Shown here piece by piece: positions 1-9,376 of a stretch of 35,535 bases of DNA (positions within the stretch are counted from its first letter, which is position 1; every line of letters begins with the position of its first letter). This DNA is from Ruminococcus callidus (GTDB lineage: Bacteria; Bacillota; Clostridia; Oscillospirales; Ruminococcaceae). A program made the position numbers and the translations under genes. The stretch is from assembly GCF_020709055.1 (NCBI RefSeq), contig NZ_JAJFCK010000022.1, positions 1 through 35,535 of the forward strand. Reading direction: 5' to 3'. The notes beneath the pieces were generated by a model that searched no databases, was not told where the DNA came from, and saw nothing but the letters and a program-made list of their open reading frames with translations.

Positions 1-65
1 TTGCCTTGTCTGCAAAAAAATTTGCTCGAAAATCCGCATATATTTCCTATGAACACAAGCTCTGA
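1..65 (+). repeat. Palindromic dispersed repeat, copy A (right half, cut by window edge)
   Basis: This is the right half of the repeat whose complete form lies at 17763-17922. The match is almost base for base from TTGCCTTGTCTGC through the terminal GAACACAAGCTCT, with one visible difference (CCTATG here, CCTACG there). It sits just downstream of the tsaB stop codon. The left half is outside the window. Confidence 0.9.
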
Positions 66-78
66 AAAAGCACAGGCT

Positions 79-762
79 TCAGTGTGTCTTTCGCTCCTGC
101 AAGTCCTTTTCCGCCTTTACCTGCTGCAAATAACTGGGCAAAAGCTGCTCCGGAGGAATCCACGCACCCCTGGCAGCAGCAGCCAGACAGATTCCGGCGC
201 CGTTCTGCAGCTGCTGCACCGGCAGGACACGGGGCTGCTCCAGCAGGTTTCCCACGCTTTCTGCGCCGTCGCCCACCAGCAGCACCGGCTCGCCCAGCGC
301 ATTCAGCTGCTGCGCCAGTTCCTGCTGCTCCAGAATCCCGTCCGCCTGTTCACAGGTGACGGCAGCGCCGCTGCTGCGGTAGATGCCGGCATAGACCAGG
401 GTCTGGCGTGCCGTCATCACGGGGCAGATCAGCCCCATGTGCGCCATGCCCTGCCATGCCAGACCCTCCAGCGTGGAGATACCGGCACAGGGAACCCCCA
501 GCGCAAATGCCATTGCCTTTACCGCAGCCACGCCGATGCGCAGACCGGTATATGAGCCGGGACCGACTGCCACGGCAAAGCCCTCCACCTGCTGCCACGT
601 CATTTCCAGATCCGACAGGATACGTTCCGCCAGCGGCAGGATCACCTGCGAATGGGTGCGGCGGGTGTAGAGCGTCTGCTGCGCCTTGATGCAGTGCTGT
701 TCAGTGTCGTACAGGGCGGCAGCTGCCACCTTGCCGGAGGTGTCAATTCCCAAGATCTGCAA
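79..762 (-). CDS. tsaB: tRNA threonylcarbamoyladenosine biosynthesis protein TsaB
   Basis: TsaB is the inactive ASKHA-fold partner of TsaD in the complex that attaches threonylcarbamoyl to A37 of ANN-decoding tRNAs, in the cytoplasm. The protein opens with the family's ILGIDTS strand and carries GPGSYTGLRIG at about residues 67-77. Length (about 227 aa) is normal. An ATG at 771 is in frame, but the AGAAGGAG ribosome binding site abuts it with no spacer. The TTG at 762 lies 9 nt downstream of that site and gives the usual MQILGIDTS start, so I prefer it. The gene overlaps the end of tsaE by 20 nt (29 if the ATG is used), and order and overlap indicate a co-transcribed fhs-tsaE-tsaB unit. tsaC and tsaD are not in the window. 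Confidence 0.93.
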   Translation of the reverse strand: MQILGIDTSGKVAAAALYDTEQHCIKAQQTLYTRRTHSQVILPLAERILSDLEMTWQQVEGFAVAVGPGSYTGLRIGVAAVKAMAFALGVPCAGISTLEGLAWQGMAHMGLICPVMTARQTLVYAGIYRSSGAAVTCEQADGILEQQELAQQLNALGEPVLLVGDGAESVGNLLEQPRVLPVQQLQNGAGICLAAAARGAWIPPEQLLPSYLQQVKAEKDLQERKTH

Positions 763-1192
763 AGCGCTCATCTCCTTCTATTGTGATCTTCCGCTGTTCC
801 TCTGCGGTGCGCTGAATGGTGATGCGGATGCAGTCCGCCGGCAGTTCCGACCGGATGTTTTCCGACCACTCAATGGCGAACACGCCCTCGTCCAGCGGAT
901 AGTCATAGAACCCCGTGGACTCCAGATCCATGGCGCCGTCAATGCGGTACATGTCAAAATGGTAGAGGGACAATCCGCCGCCGTGGTACTCCTGCACAAT
1001 GGCGAATGTGGGAGAGGACACCACATCGGGCAGCCCCATGCCTTTCGCCAGCCCCCGGGTAAAGGTGGTCTTTCCGACGCCCAGTCCGCCGAAATAGGCG
1101 ATGACATCGCCGGCATGAAGCCGTGCGCCGATCTGTTCCGCAAGCGCCATCGTCTCCTCAGCGGAATTGGTGGTCACTGTAATTTTTTCCAC
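743..1192 (-). CDS. tsaE: tRNA threonylcarbamoyladenosine biosynthesis ATPase TsaE
   Basis: TsaE is the small P-loop ATPase that drives turnover of the TsaB-TsaD complex during t6A synthesis. A Walker A motif, GGLGVGKTT, is at about residues 35-43, followed by the family's SPTFAIVQEY segment and the IEWSEN motif near the C-terminus. The 149-aa length is typical. The start is GTG at 1192, with AAGGAG upstream. The ATG inside that upstream region is out of frame. It begins 15 nt after the fhs stop and its 3' end overlaps tsaB, so the two t6A genes are probably translationally coupled. Confidence 0.93.
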   Translation of the reverse strand: MEKITVTTNSAEETMALAEQIGARLHAGDVIAYFGGLGVGKTTFTRGLAKGMGLPDVVSSPTFAIVQEYHGGGLSLYHFDMYRIDGAMDLESTGFYDYPLDEGVFAIEWSENIRSELPADCIRITIQRTAEEQRKITIEGDERFADLGN

Positions 1193-1207
1193 GTCCGTGC
1201 CATCTCC

Positions 1208-2878
1208 TTAGAACAGACCCGTGATATTGCCCTCGTTGTCGCAGTCGATCTTCAGGGCAGACGGTGCCTTCGGCAGTCCCGGCATGGTCATAATGTTGCC
1301 GGTGAGCACAACGATAAAGCCTGCACCGTTGGAGAGGGTCACGTCACGAACGGTCACGGTGAAGTGCTCCGGCTTGCCCAGCTTGGCGGGATCGTCGGAC
1401 AGGGAGTACTGGGTCTTTGCCATGCAAACCGGCAGGTTGGACGCACCCAGCGCCTCGATCTGTGCCAGCGCTTTCTTTGCCGGTGCAGTGAATGTCACGC
1501 CGTCGGCACGGTAGATCTCTTTCGCCAGGATCTCCACCTTTTCTGGAACGCTCAGCTCAGTGTCGTACAGCACGCGGAAGTTGGAGGGCTTGGTTTCGAT
1601 GGTCTTGCAAACCTTTTCCGCCAAGTCCATGCCGCCCTCGCCGCCCTTGGCGAATACCTCTGCCATGGACACCTCTGCACCCAGCTCCTCGCAGAAGCTC
1701 CGGATAAAGTTCAGCTCTGCGTCGGTGTCGGTGTGGAAGCGGTTGATTGCAACAACGACCGGCACGCCGTACTTCTTCATGTTCTCGATGTGCACCTGCA
1801 GGTTGACGATTCCTTTTTTCAGGGCATCCAGATTCTCGGCGGTCAGCTCGGTCTTGGGCACACCGCCGTTGTACTTCAGGGCACGCACCGTTGCCACCAG
1901 AACCACGCAGTCCGGCTTCAGACCGCCGTACCGGCACTTGATGTCAAAGAACTTCTCTGCCCCCAGATCGGAGCCGAAGCCCGCCTCAGTCACGCAGAAA
2001 TCGCCCAGCTTCAGCGCCAGCTTGGTGGCACGCAGGGAGTTGCAGCCGTGGGCAATGTTAGCAAACGGGCCGCCGTGGATGAGCGCCGGTGTGTGTTCCA
2101 GTGTCTGCACCAGATTCGGCTTCAGCGCATCCTTCAGCAGTGCGGTCATTGCGCCGTTTGCGCCCAGATCCCTGGCATAAACCGGATTGCCGTCCAGATC
2201 GTATGCCACCAGAATCTTGCCCAGACGTTCTTTCAGGTCTGCCAGATCAGAAGCCAGGCAGAGAATTGCCATCACTTCGGATGCTACCGTGATCTGGAAG
2301 CTGTCGCTCCGGGGAATGCCGTCTATCTTACCACCAAGACCGATGACGATATTCCGGAGGGCACGGTCGTTCATGTCCAGCACACGCTTGATCATGACAC
2401 GGCGCTGGTCGATGCGCAGCACGTTGCCCTGCTGCATGTGGTTGTCCAGCATTGCGCAGAGCAGATTGTTGGCGGAGGTGATGGCGTGCATATCGCCGGT
2501 GAAGTGCAGGTTGATGTCCTCCATGGGAACGACCTGTGCATAGCCGCCGCCGGCTGCACCGCCCTTGATGCCAAAGACCGGCCCCAGAGACGGTTCCCGC
2601 AGCGCCAGAACGGACTTCCTGCCAATGCGGCGGAGTGCATCCGCCAGACCGACGCTGATGGTCGTCTTTCCCTCGCCGGCAGGGGTGGGGTTGATGGCAG
2701 TCACCAGAACCAGCTTGCCGTCCGGCTTGTCCGCCAGCTTCTGGAACAGGGATTCCGAGAGCTTTGCCTTATAGTGGCCGTAACACTCGATGTCCTCGTC
2801 TGCAATGGCGAGTGATGCGGCAACCTCGCCGATGGGGTTCATTTTAGTCTGCTGTGCGATTTCGATATCCGATAACAT
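1208..2878 (-). CDS. fhs: Formate--tetrahydrofolate ligase
   Basis: This enzyme makes 10-formyl-THF from formate, ATP and THF, feeding purine synthesis and formyl-Met-tRNA in an anaerobe. The protein is 556 aa, the family's usual length, and shows the NTP-binding segment [11 protein letters not shown] at about residues 64-74 and the conserved [19 protein letters not shown] region. AAAGGAG lies 8 nt before the ATG. A TTGCAT-17-TATAAT promoter lies about 45 nt upstream, leaving a short leader with no room for a folate riboswitch. It is the first gene of fhs-tsaE-tsaB. Pairing with metK across the divergent intergenic region puts two one-carbon genes back to back. Confidence 0.97.
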   Translation of the reverse strand: MLSDIEIAQQTKMNPIGEVAASLAIADEDIECYGHYKAKLSESLFQKLADKPDGKLVLVTAINPTPAGEGKTTISVGLADALRRIGRKSVLALREPSLGPVFGIKGGAAGGGYAQVVPMEDINLHFTGDMHAITSANNLLCAMLDNHMQQGNVLRIDQRRVMIKRVLDMNDRALRNIVIGLGGKIDGIPRSDSFQITVASEVMAILCLASDLADLKERLGKILVAYDLDGNPVYARDLGANGAMTALLKDALKPNLVQTLEHTPALIHGGPFANIAHGCNSLRATKLALKLGDFCVTEAGFGSDLGAEKFFDIKCRYGGLKPDCVVLVATVRALKYNGGVPKTELTAENLDALKKGIVNLQVHIENMKKYGVPVVVAINRFHTDTDAELNFIRSFCEELGAEVSMAEVFAKGGEGGMDLAEKVCKTIETKPSNFRVLYDTELSVPEKVEILAKEIYRADGVTFTAPAKKALAQIEALGASNLPVCMAKTQYSLSDDPAKLGKPEHFTVTVRDVTLSNGAGFIVVLTGNIMTMPGLPKAPSALKIDCDNEGNITGLF

Positions 2879-2922
2879 AAATACGCTCCTTTTCTCGATT
2901 TTCTTCCGAAAAACATACTTTT

Positions 2923-2951
2923 ATTATAGCATTTTTCCAAGCGCAATGCAA
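2923..2951 (-). promoter_or_regulatory. Promoter of fhs-tsaE-tsaB
   Basis: Read on the minus strand: TTGCAT (2951-2946), 17 bp, TATAAT (2928-2923). It lies 45 bp upstream of the fhs start codon. Confidence 0.75.
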
Positions 2952-3072
2952 GAAACTTTTCACTTTTCGGCTGATTCGCTGAATTTCAACATGTTTTGCC
3001 TGCCACATTTTGCACTCTGCCATTTCTCCCGATTTTTCCATTGAAATTCTCTGCGAAAATTGCGGTTTTCCC

Positions 3073-3101
3073 TTGACACGGCTCGAATCTTCGGGTATAA
3101 T
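3073..3101 (+). promoter_or_regulatory. Consensus sigma-A promoter of metK
   Basis: TTGACA at 3073-3078, 17 bp, TATAAT at 3096-3101, a perfect match to the vegetative consensus. The start of transcription should fall near 3108, giving a leader of about 300 nt that contains the SAM riboswitch. Confidence 0.9.
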
Positions 3102-3147
3102 AGAAACGGTAGCATTTTGCGATCCGTATGGCAGGAACAGCGGGACT

Positions 3148-3219
3148 GCCGAAAGACGGCACGCTGATAAATTTTCCTGAGAACCTGTTCCGTATTTTTC
3201 GGAAAAAATACCGAACAGG
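3148..3219 (+). other. Two extra hairpins in the metK leader before the riboswitch
   Basis: A short hairpin GCCG-aaaga-CGGC (3148-3160) is followed by a 16-bp near-perfect stem (3184-3199 with 3204-3219, one C-C mismatch). Both lie between the promoter and the SAM-I aptamer. Neither is followed by a T-run on the plus strand, so they are not terminators. Their role is unknown. Confidence 0.65.
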
Positions 3220-3230
3220 CGTTTATATAC

Positions 3231-3333
3231 CTTATCAAGAGCGGCGGAGGAACAGGTCCTGTGAAGCCCGACAACCGGCTGATTGCAAGCGTCAGCAGCG
3301 GTGCCAAATCCTGCGGTATATCCGAAAGATGAG
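3231..3333 (+). promoter_or_regulatory. SAM-I (S-box) riboswitch
   Basis: The S-box core is readable in order: CTTATCAAGAGCGGCGGAGG, the CTGTGAAGCCCGACAACC segment, a variable arm with GGTGCCAAATCCTGC, and the closing AGATGAG. It precedes metK and is followed by an intrinsic terminator. Known behaviour of the class is that SAM binding favours the terminator and shuts off metK. Confidence 0.96.
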
Positions 3334-3350
3334 GGTCTTGTACAACACAC

Positions 3351-3377
3351 AAAGGTACCCTTGCGGTACCTTTTTTT
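3351..3377 (+). terminator. Intrinsic terminator of the SAM riboswitch
   Basis: A 9-bp stem AAAGGTACC / GGTACCTTT with a CTTGC loop is followed by seven T residues. It sits 18 nt after the aptamer and 33 nt before the metK start codon, the right place for the expression platform. Confidence 0.93.
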
Positions 3378-3410
3378 GTTTGTCCCCAAAGGTTAGAAAG
3401 GAACAAAACT

Positions 3411-4589
3411 ATGGCAAGAAATCTTTTCACTTCCGAGTCTGTCACAGAAGGTCATCCCGACAAAATCTGCGACCAGATCTCCGACGCTGTGCTGGATGCG
3501 ATTCTGGCACAGGATGCACAGGCACGTGTTGCCTGCGAAACCATCACAGCAACCGGCATGGTGCTGTGCATGGGCGAAATCACCACCACCGCAAAGGTGG
3601 ACATTCCCCAGATCGCCCGTGACGTTGTGGTAGACATCGGCTACGACCGTGCAAAGTACGGCTTCGACGGCTACACCTGTTCTGTCCTGACGGCGCTGAA
3701 CAAGCAGTCCCCCGACATTGCAATGGGTGTCAACGATGCCTGGGAGAGCCGTGAAAGCGAGTCCCACGAAACCGGCGCCGGCGACCAGGGCATGATGTTC
3801 GGCTATGCCTGCGACGAAACGCCGGAGCTGATGCCGCTGCCCATCTCTCTGGCGCACAAGCTGGCAATGAAGCTGACAGAGATGCGCAAGAACAAGACCC
3901 TGACCTACCTCCGTCCGGACGGCAAGGCACAGGTGACCGTGGAATACGAGGACGACAAGCCCCTGCGCATTGACACCGTTGTGGTTTCCACCCAGCACGC
4001 ACCGGATGTTTCCACCGAGGTCATCCGCAAGGACATCATGAACTACGTCATCAACACCGTTCTACCCAAGGAACTGCTGGACGAGAACACCAAGTACTTC
4101 ATCAACCCCACCGGCCGTTTCGTTGTGGGCGGTCCGCAGGGCGACAGCGGTCTGACCGGCAGAAAGATCATCGTAGACACCTACGGCGGTATGGCTCGCC
4201 ACGGCGGCGGCGCATTCAGCGGTAAGGACCCGACGAAGGTAGACCGTTCCGCCGCATACGCTGCACGGTACATCGCCAAGAACATCGTGGCTGCCGGTCT
4301 GGCAAAGCGCTGCGAAGTGCAGCTCGCCTATGCCATCGGCGTTGCCAATCCGGTTTCCGTTCGGGTAGACACCTTCGGCACCAGCAAGGTTTCGGAACAT
4401 GTTCTGGAGGAGGTCATTCCGGAGATTTTCCGTCTGACCCCTGCCGGCATCATCGAGATGCTGGATCTGCGCAAGCCGCAGTACCGTCAGCTGGCTGCCT
4501 ACGGCCACATGGGACGGGAAGAACTGGGCGTTGCGTGGGAGCGCCGTGACAAGGTAGAGGCACTCCAGAAGGCAGTTGCCGGCAAGTAA
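3411..4589 (+). CDS. metK: S-adenosylmethionine synthetase
   Basis: MetK makes SAM from methionine and ATP in the cytoplasm. The 392-aa protein has the N-terminal [17 protein letters not shown] signature (residues about 15-31), the [10 protein letters not shown] segment, and the phosphate-binding [19 protein letters not shown] region near residue 265. Length is typical. AGAAAGGA precedes the ATG by 9 nt. The gene stands alone, with its own promoter and SAM-I riboswitch, and is closed by a terminator shared with the convergent gene at 4656-5933. It should be repressed by its own product. Confidence 0.98.
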   Translation: MARNLFTSESVTEGHPDKICDQISDAVLDAILAQDAQARVACETITATGMVLCMGEITTTAKVDIPQIARDVVVDIGYDRAKYGFDGYTCSVLTALNKQSPDIAMGVNDAWESRESESHETGAGDQGMMFGYACDETPELMPLPISLAHKLAMKLTEMRKNKTLTYLRPDGKAQVTVEYEDDKPLRIDTVVVSTQHAPDVSTEVIRKDIMNYVINTVLPKELLDENTKYFINPTGRFVVGGPQGDSGLTGRKIIVDTYGGMARHGGGAFSGKDPTKVDRSAAYAARYIAKNIVAAGLAKRCEVQLAYAIGVANPVSVRVDTFGTSKVSEHVLEEVIPEIFRLTPAGIIEMLDLRKPQYRQLAAYGHMGREELGVAWERRDKVEALQKAVAGK

Positions 4590-4614
4590 CCCATCCCTGA
4601 TCTTTTCGTAAAAG

Positions 4615-4652
4615 AAGCGCATCTTCGGCGTAGTTCCGAGGATGCGCTTTTT
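4615..4652. terminator. Bidirectional terminator between metK and the GH10-like gene
   Basis: Stem AAGCGCATC / GATGCGCTT, extended inward by TCGG/CCGA, followed by a T-run on the plus strand. On the other strand it is followed by CTTCTTTT, so it can serve both convergent genes. Confidence 0.85.
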
Positions 4653-4655
4653 GCG

Positions 4656-5933
4656 TCAGCGGCGAAGCAGTTCCTGAATTTCTTCCACCTGCTGCTGCAT
4701 GGCCTCCACGGCGGTTTCCGGCTGGAACGTGGTGGCGTAGTCGTAAATCGCCACGCCGTGCACCTGCGCCATGGAGAGAATCAGTTCCACCTGCCGTGCA
4801 GGGATATCGCTGTGCTTCAGCCACTCCTGACTGCCGCTTCCTGCCCAGGTGTCCTCCCGTCCCATCTTGTGCGTTCCGATGCCCACGACGAGGGACACCG
4901 CCGGACATGTGACCGTTTCCGCCCACATGGCTGTCGTCTCGGCAAACGGCGCAACTTCGTTCTCGAAGCCGAAATACACCTGCGGAATCAGCACATCGCA
5001 ATAGCCCGCCTCCGCCGCCCAGCGCCGCACATCGGAGAACTGGCTCTCATAGTTGCCGTGCATGGTTCCCTGCGGACTGATACTCACTTGCAGCGCCGGA
5101 TTCACAGACTTCACCGTCTGGTAAATCTGCTGCACCATGGCGTTGGTCTGTGCCAGCCGAAACTGCGTCAGATCCGACTCCCCGCTCGCCCCAAATGCTG
5201 CCGCATCGAACGCTGCATCGGCGGTCGGATAGAAATAGTCGTCCAGGTGAATCCCATCCACGGGATATTGCGCCACGATTTCCCGCACGCCGTCCGCAAT
5301 CAGCCGGCGCACCTCCGGATACGCCGGATTCAGCCACCAGAGCACACCGGATTTTACCAGATATGTCCCCCGCTTTTCCGTGTCCTCATACCACTTTTTC
5401 ACTGGAAACTGCGTGCTCATCTGCTGCATACCCTCGTCGGTTTGTCCGCGCATGGGGTTGATCCACGCATGCGCGGACAGCCCCAGTTCATGCGCCTCCT
5501 CCAGCATGATCTCCAGCGGGTCGAAGTCCAGCGTTTCTCCGGCATACTCCCCCACGGGAAAGAGCGCCGAGGCATAATAGGCATCCCAGTAAGCCCGCAC
5601 ATGAAGATAGACCGTATTGATGCCCATGTCCGCTGCCTGCTGAAAGCGCCGGCGCATCTCCGCACGAAACGATTCCGCATCCTTGCCTTGCAGGGTTTCC
5701 GCATAGTCCATCACCGGAAACCACATGGCATAGGTCGGATCGTACTGCACACAGGCGGTTTCCTCCGCCGGCGGCGCAGTGGTGGTAGTGAGGTGCAGCT
5801 GTTCCAGACTCTGCACCCGATCTGCCAAATTGTCGCAGAACTGTGCATTTTCCGGCACAGCACGTCCCGTGTGAAACGTGCATCCGCACAGCAGCAGCAC
5901 CGCTACAAAGATTCCAGCATAACCCGTCCGCAT
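4656..5933 (-). CDS. GH10-like (GHL10/DUF187) family lipoprotein
   Basis: A predicted surface lipoprotein with a TIM-barrel glycoside-hydrolase-like domain of the GHL10 family (Pfam 'glycosyl hydrolase-like 10'). Relatives often act on or near the cell wall; the substrate is not known here. Seen: a hydrophobic N-terminus ending in LCGC (lipidation at about Cys18), then HAWINPMRGQ, PVDGIHLDDYFYP, SISPQGTM and DVLIPQVYFGFEN, in the order expected for this family. An ATG 7 codons upstream is in frame, but AAGGAGG falls between the two starts and favours the ATG at 5933, giving 425 aa. It follows the first GH9 gene on the same strand, separated by a terminator, so it is probably transcribed separately. 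No strong promoter is visible. Confidence 0.8.
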   Translation of the reverse strand: MRTGYAGIFVAVLLLCGCTFHTGRAVPENAQFCDNLADRVQSLEQLHLTTTTAPPAEETACVQYDPTYAMWFPVMDYAETLQGKDAESFRAEMRRRFQQAADMGINTVYLHVRAYWDAYYASALFPVGEYAGETLDFDPLEIMLEEAHELGLSAHAWINPMRGQTDEGMQQMSTQFPVKKWYEDTEKRGTYLVKSGVLWWLNPAYPEVRRLIADGVREIVAQYPVDGIHLDDYFYPTADAAFDAAAFGASGESDLTQFRLAQTNAMVQQIYQTVKSVNPALQVSISPQGTMHGNYESQFSDVRRWAAEAGYCDVLIPQVYFGFENEVAPFAETTAMWAETVTCPAVSLVVGIGTHKMGREDTWAGSGSQEWLKHSDIPARQVELILSMAQVHGVAIYDYATTFQPETAVEAMQQQVEEIQELLRR

Positions 5934-5985
5934 TGCTCCGCCTCCTTTTTCCATTATCCTATGCGGATGCCAGCGGACTTATTCC

Positions 5986-6032
5986 AAAAACAAAGGACAC
6001 CGCACCCCCATTCGGGAGCGCAGTGCCCTTTT
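5986..6032 (-). terminator. Terminator of the CBM4-GH9 gene
   Basis: On the minus strand an 18-bp stem (several G-U pairs) with a GAAT-type loop is followed by GTTTTTGG. It lies about 70 nt after the GH9 stop codon. Confidence 0.8.
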
Positions 6033-6100
6033 CAAAACGAACTGAAGCTCTAAATCAGCCCGTTTTCATGTTGTACAAAAGTTGTACGAATCGCTTCGCC

Positions 6101-9100
6101 TTACTCCGGCAGAGCGTCGATCAGGTGTACCAGGAACTTCAGCAGGCTCATGCTGTCGTCAGCAGTGATACCAACGCCTCTGTTGCAGTCTGCATTCAGA
6201 GTAGCCTGTTCGTTCAGCTGAACTGCACCTGCAACTGCCTTGTTCAGCAGAACTGCGTCAGACAGATCAACATCGCCATCCAGATTTACGTCGCCCAACA
6301 GAACGCCAGCCGGTGTGCTGAATACGGTTGTTGTGGTAGTTGCACCCTCAGAAGTGGTTGCAGTTGTCTCATTGCTGTTGCTGGTAGTAGTGCTATCGCT
6401 GTCAGCAGTGGTAGCAGCAGTTGTTGTGGTGGTTTCGTTTTCGTCAGTTGTGGTAGTAGTGGTCGGCTTTGTGCCATCACGCTGAATGTTCGGAGCTTCG
6501 TCCTCGATGAAGGATACAACCCAGCACAGAGGAGAGTTCCAGTTGATGGTGCACTCGTTTACGGACCATGCCTCTACGTTATCCAGGTAGCACTTCATCG
6601 GAGCCAGAGAACCGACCTTGTAGCCCATACCCTGAATCATCGGGTCTTCCATGTTGGAGTTCGGACCGCCGGACAGAACGCCTGCCGGTGCATACGGGAA
6701 GTCGTTGCTATTCAGCTGACCAGACCACCATCTGTGGTGCGGATACTGTGTGGAGTGTTCGCCATAACCGGTTACATAAGACTGCTCCAGCGGGTTGCGG
6801 CCCATCAGGTAGTCAAATGCGGAGGTTACACCGTCGATGTACTTCACATCGCCAGTTGCATCGTAAGCCAGAGCCAGAGCCATTGCGTTGTTGATTACCA
6901 TGGAGTTGGAACCCCACTCGTAACCATCCTCAAGCTCCAGACCAACCAGGTTGCCTGTGCCGCTTGCGCTGTCGTACTTCCAAACTTCGGTGTCATAGTT
7001 GTGACCTACATACGGAATGTCATATGCAGACTTGGACTGGATATCCAGATAGTAGTCACCAGCTCTGATGATGCTTTCCTTCATCTTGTCAACTTCGTCC
7101 TGAGTCAGCAGGCCCTTCTTCAGCATATCAGCCGAATTCTCATACATAGAGATGGTACCTACGCTGTTCAGAGTACCCCAAGTGAACAGAGAGCATGTGT
7201 TGTTGTTTTCGCCGCCGGCCAGAACACTGGAAACCTCGAAAGCCTTACCGTTGTCCTTGCCGTATACGTTCTGACCGTTGCCATACTGGCTCAGTACATC
7301 ATAGTAAGCCTTATCGCCAGTAGTGATGTACAGTTCGCAAGCTGCCCAGTAGAACTCGTCGCTGACGTTGTCGTCACCGTACGGGCCACCGCCCTTGTTT
7401 GCCAGTACCATCGGCGCATACAGACCAGTGTCTGTGAAGCCGGTGAACGGTGCGTACTGATCCTGTGCTGCCTTAAATGCCTTGACTGCTGCGTCCTTCA
7501 GAGTCTTTGCATAAGTAGAATCAGAATCTTCGAACAGACGAGCGCCCTGTGCGCATGCTGCTGCGAAGTTCAGAGTTGCTGCATAAGTAGCCGGCTTTAC
7601 GATACGCTTCGGCTGTCCCTCCTGAGACGGAGCAACTGCCAGACCGGTCCACTTGTAGTCGTGCATCTTGTGGTATACCATACCATCCTCACGCTGCATC
7701 TTCAGGAAGAAGTCCAGCTCAACCTTGCACTCGTCGAGGATGTCCGGTGTGTTGTTATTGGTTTCCGGAATAACAACAGTACCGGTGCCGTCTGCCCACT
7801 TGTCAGCCTTGCCGACAGCCACAGAACGCTCATACATATTCATGAGAGTCCACAGAGAGATACCGCCGTTTACGATGTACTTACCGTAGTCGCCGGCATC
7901 GTACCAGCCGCCGGTTACATCAATGCTCTTGCCGTAGCTCGGCTCTTCGGTGTAGATGTAAACCCACTCGTCTGCAACCTCAGCCTTATCCGGGTTGTGG
8001 CCAGCCTTACGAGCCAGAGTTGCGGAGCTGCCGTCAACAACCTGATTGGAAGTGATGTACTCAGCCTTGGTATCTATACCAGAACGGTTCTGGTAGAAGT
8101 AGTTGATTGCGTTGGTCAGCATGCTTGCGGAAGATCCGTCGCCGGACAGCAGGCTGCTGCTGATATCGAACGGAATGGAGGTCTTGCCAGCAACTTCCAG
8201 AGTGTAGCCCTTGCCCTCTGTGGTGAAGTCGGTGAAGTCGATCACCTGGTTGTAGTTCCAGCCGCCGTTATCGTAGATAACCTTGCCATCAGTTGTGCCG
8301 GTGTAAACAACGTTGCCGCCAGAATCCTTGATGGAGTAGTCATACTGCTTGGTGTCGCTCTCGCTGTCCAGGATCAGAGTAGCCTTCTTGGCAGCGTTCG
8401 GATAGTAACCAACCTGGTTTACTTCAACGCCGGTGATCTTATAATCCGGAGTGGTAACATAGTCGGTCTTGTCGTCGGTCATATCAACCAGTGCCAGGTT
8501 GTCGAACCGAACGATTGTGCCAGCCGGGAAGCACTCTTCCTGAGTGTAACGGCCAGTACCGCCCATGTGGAATGTCCACTCACCGGTACCATCTGCGCCG
8601 TCGGTCTGATCTACAACGAATTCATAAGCATAAGTAGACCACTGGTTTGCCGGAATGGTAACGCCCTTCCAAGCGTCCCAGCCCTGACCGTAGTCAACTC
8701 TCTCGCCGGTCTTGCTAGCGCTCTTCAGCTTGTTAACCAGCTCGTCCGTGCTGATGCCTTCCTCATAGGTCATGCTCAGCTTTTCGCCGTTGCCGTGCCA
8801 CATTTCCTTGTCATCGTTGGTCATGTCGCCCAGCTTTGCATACATATGACCGGAGTTGGTCGGGTTTACACTATAAGTTACACGATAAGTGTGACCCCTC
8901 TCGATGGTCAGATTTCTATGACGGAACTGGCAGTCCCAACGGTCCTCACCGCCGTAACCAGTACCGCCGGGAGTTTTGATCAGGATCGCATAAATGCCAT
9001 CTGTGATGTCGAACTTCATTTCACCAGTTGCGTTTTCGCAAATGTGCCACGGCAAGCCCTTGCCGTTTTCGAAAGTACCTTCTCCAAGCTCATTGCCAGC

Positions 9101-9208
9101 AGAGGCAGTCAGTGCGATTGCGCCCAGACCGGTCGCAGTCGCAGAGGTTGCCATAACAGCAGCCGAGAGCACGGAGATGACCTTCTTGCCGAGAGTTTTC
9201 TTCAGCAT
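6101..9208 (-). CDS. Cellulosomal family 9 glycoside hydrolase, CBM4-Ig-GH9-dockerin
   Basis: A secreted endo- or exo-glucanase acting on cellulose or related beta-glucans, attached to a cellulosome through its dockerin. Domains: signal peptide (1-36, ending LTASA), CBM4-like module (about 38-242), Ig-like N-terminal cellulase domain starting ITGVEVNQVGYYP (about 256-345), GH9 catalytic domain (about 355-890) with GGWYDAGDYGKY (catalytic Asp in DAGD, 437-440), HHRWWSGQ and the NECTINWNSPL acid-residue segment, a Thr/Ser-rich linker, and a C-terminal type I dockerin (about 970-1035). The first dockerin repeat, GDVNLDGDVDLSDA, is canonical. The second departs from consensus. The start at 9208 has AAGGAGG 7 nt upstream; the 22 extra upstream codons are leader. 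The 1035-aa layout matches the CbhA/CelK-like group. Substrate is inferred from family. Confidence 0.94.
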   Translation of the reverse strand: MLKKTLGKKVISVLSAAVMATSATATGLGAIALTASAGNELGEGTFENGKGLPWHICENATGEMKFDITDGIYAILIKTPGGTGYGGEDRWDCQFRHRNLTIERGHTYRVTYSVNPTNSGHMYAKLGDMTNDDKEMWHGNGEKLSMTYEEGISTDELVNKLKSASKTGERVDYGQGWDAWKGVTIPANQWSTYAYEFVVDQTDGADGTGEWTFHMGGTGRYTQEECFPAGTIVRFDNLALVDMTDDKTDYVTTPDYKITGVEVNQVGYYPNAAKKATLILDSESDTKQYDYSIKDSGGNVVYTGTTDGKVIYDNGGWNYNQVIDFTDFTTEGKGYTLEVAGKTSIPFDISSSLLSGDGSSASMLTNAINYFYQNRSGIDTKAEYITSNQVVDGSSATLARKAGHNPDKAEVADEWVYIYTEEPSYGKSIDVTGGWYDAGDYGKYIVNGGISLWTLMNMYERSVAVGKADKWADGTGTVVIPETNNNTPDILDECKVELDFFLKMQREDGMVYHKMHDYKWTGLAVAPSQEGQPKRIVKPATYAATLNFAAACAQGARLFEDSDSTYAKTLKDAAVKAFKAAQDQYAPFTGFTDTGLYAPMVLANKGGGPYGDDNVSDEFYWAACELYITTGDKAYYDVLSQYGNGQNVYGKDNGKAFEVSSVLAGGENNNTCSLFTWGTLNSVGTISMYENSADMLKKGLLTQDEVDKMKESIIRAGDYYLDIQSKSAYDIPYVGHNYDTEVWKYDSASGTGNLVGLELEDGYEWGSNSMVINNAMALALAYDATGDVKYIDGVTSAFDYLMGRNPLEQSYVTGYGEHSTQYPHHRWWSGQLNSNDFPYAPAGVLSGGPNSNMEDPMIQGMGYKVGSLAPMKCYLDNVEAWSVNECTINWNSPLCWVVSFIEDEAPNIQRDGTKPTTTTTTDENETTTTTAATTADSDSTTTSNSNETTATTSEGATTTTTVFSTPAGVLLGDVNLDGDVDLSDAVLLNKAVAGAVQLNEQATLNADCNRGVGITADDSMSLLKFLVHLIDALPE

Positions 9209-9246
9209 AAGTATCCTCCTTGAAAATTGAAAAAAGTTTTTGTGAT

Positions 9247-9266
9247 GGACATGGGTACGCATGTCC
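9247..9266. other. Hairpin in the GH9 leader
   Basis: GGACATG and CATGTCC pair around GGTACG, about 40 nt upstream of the GH9 ribosome binding site. It lies inside a leader of about 160 nt. I recognise no known riboswitch in that leader (9209-9370). Confidence 0.5.
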
Positions 9267-9376
9267 AAATACAACGATTCTTTCCCGCCGGCGAACCGGA
9301 CGTGTTATGCGGTTGATAAGATATGCAAAATAGCGCAATAATCCCCTTACAAGCGCATAATTTTCTCGTTTTAAAT

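Noticed and set aside
686..2815. Long plus-strand open frame (709 codons) over fhs and tsaE
   Set aside because: It is antisense to clear fhs and tsaE homology, lacks a ribosome binding site and family features. Long antisense frames are common opposite GC-rich genes.
2879..3063. THF riboswitch in front of fhs
   Set aside because: The predicted transcript leader is only about 38 nt, too short for the aptamer, and no matching motif is visible.
5843..9223. Very long plus-strand frame (1126 codons) opposite the CBM4-GH9 gene
   Set aside because: The minus-strand frame has complete signal peptide, GH9 and dockerin motifs. The plus frame is Val/Cys-rich antisense translation with no domain.
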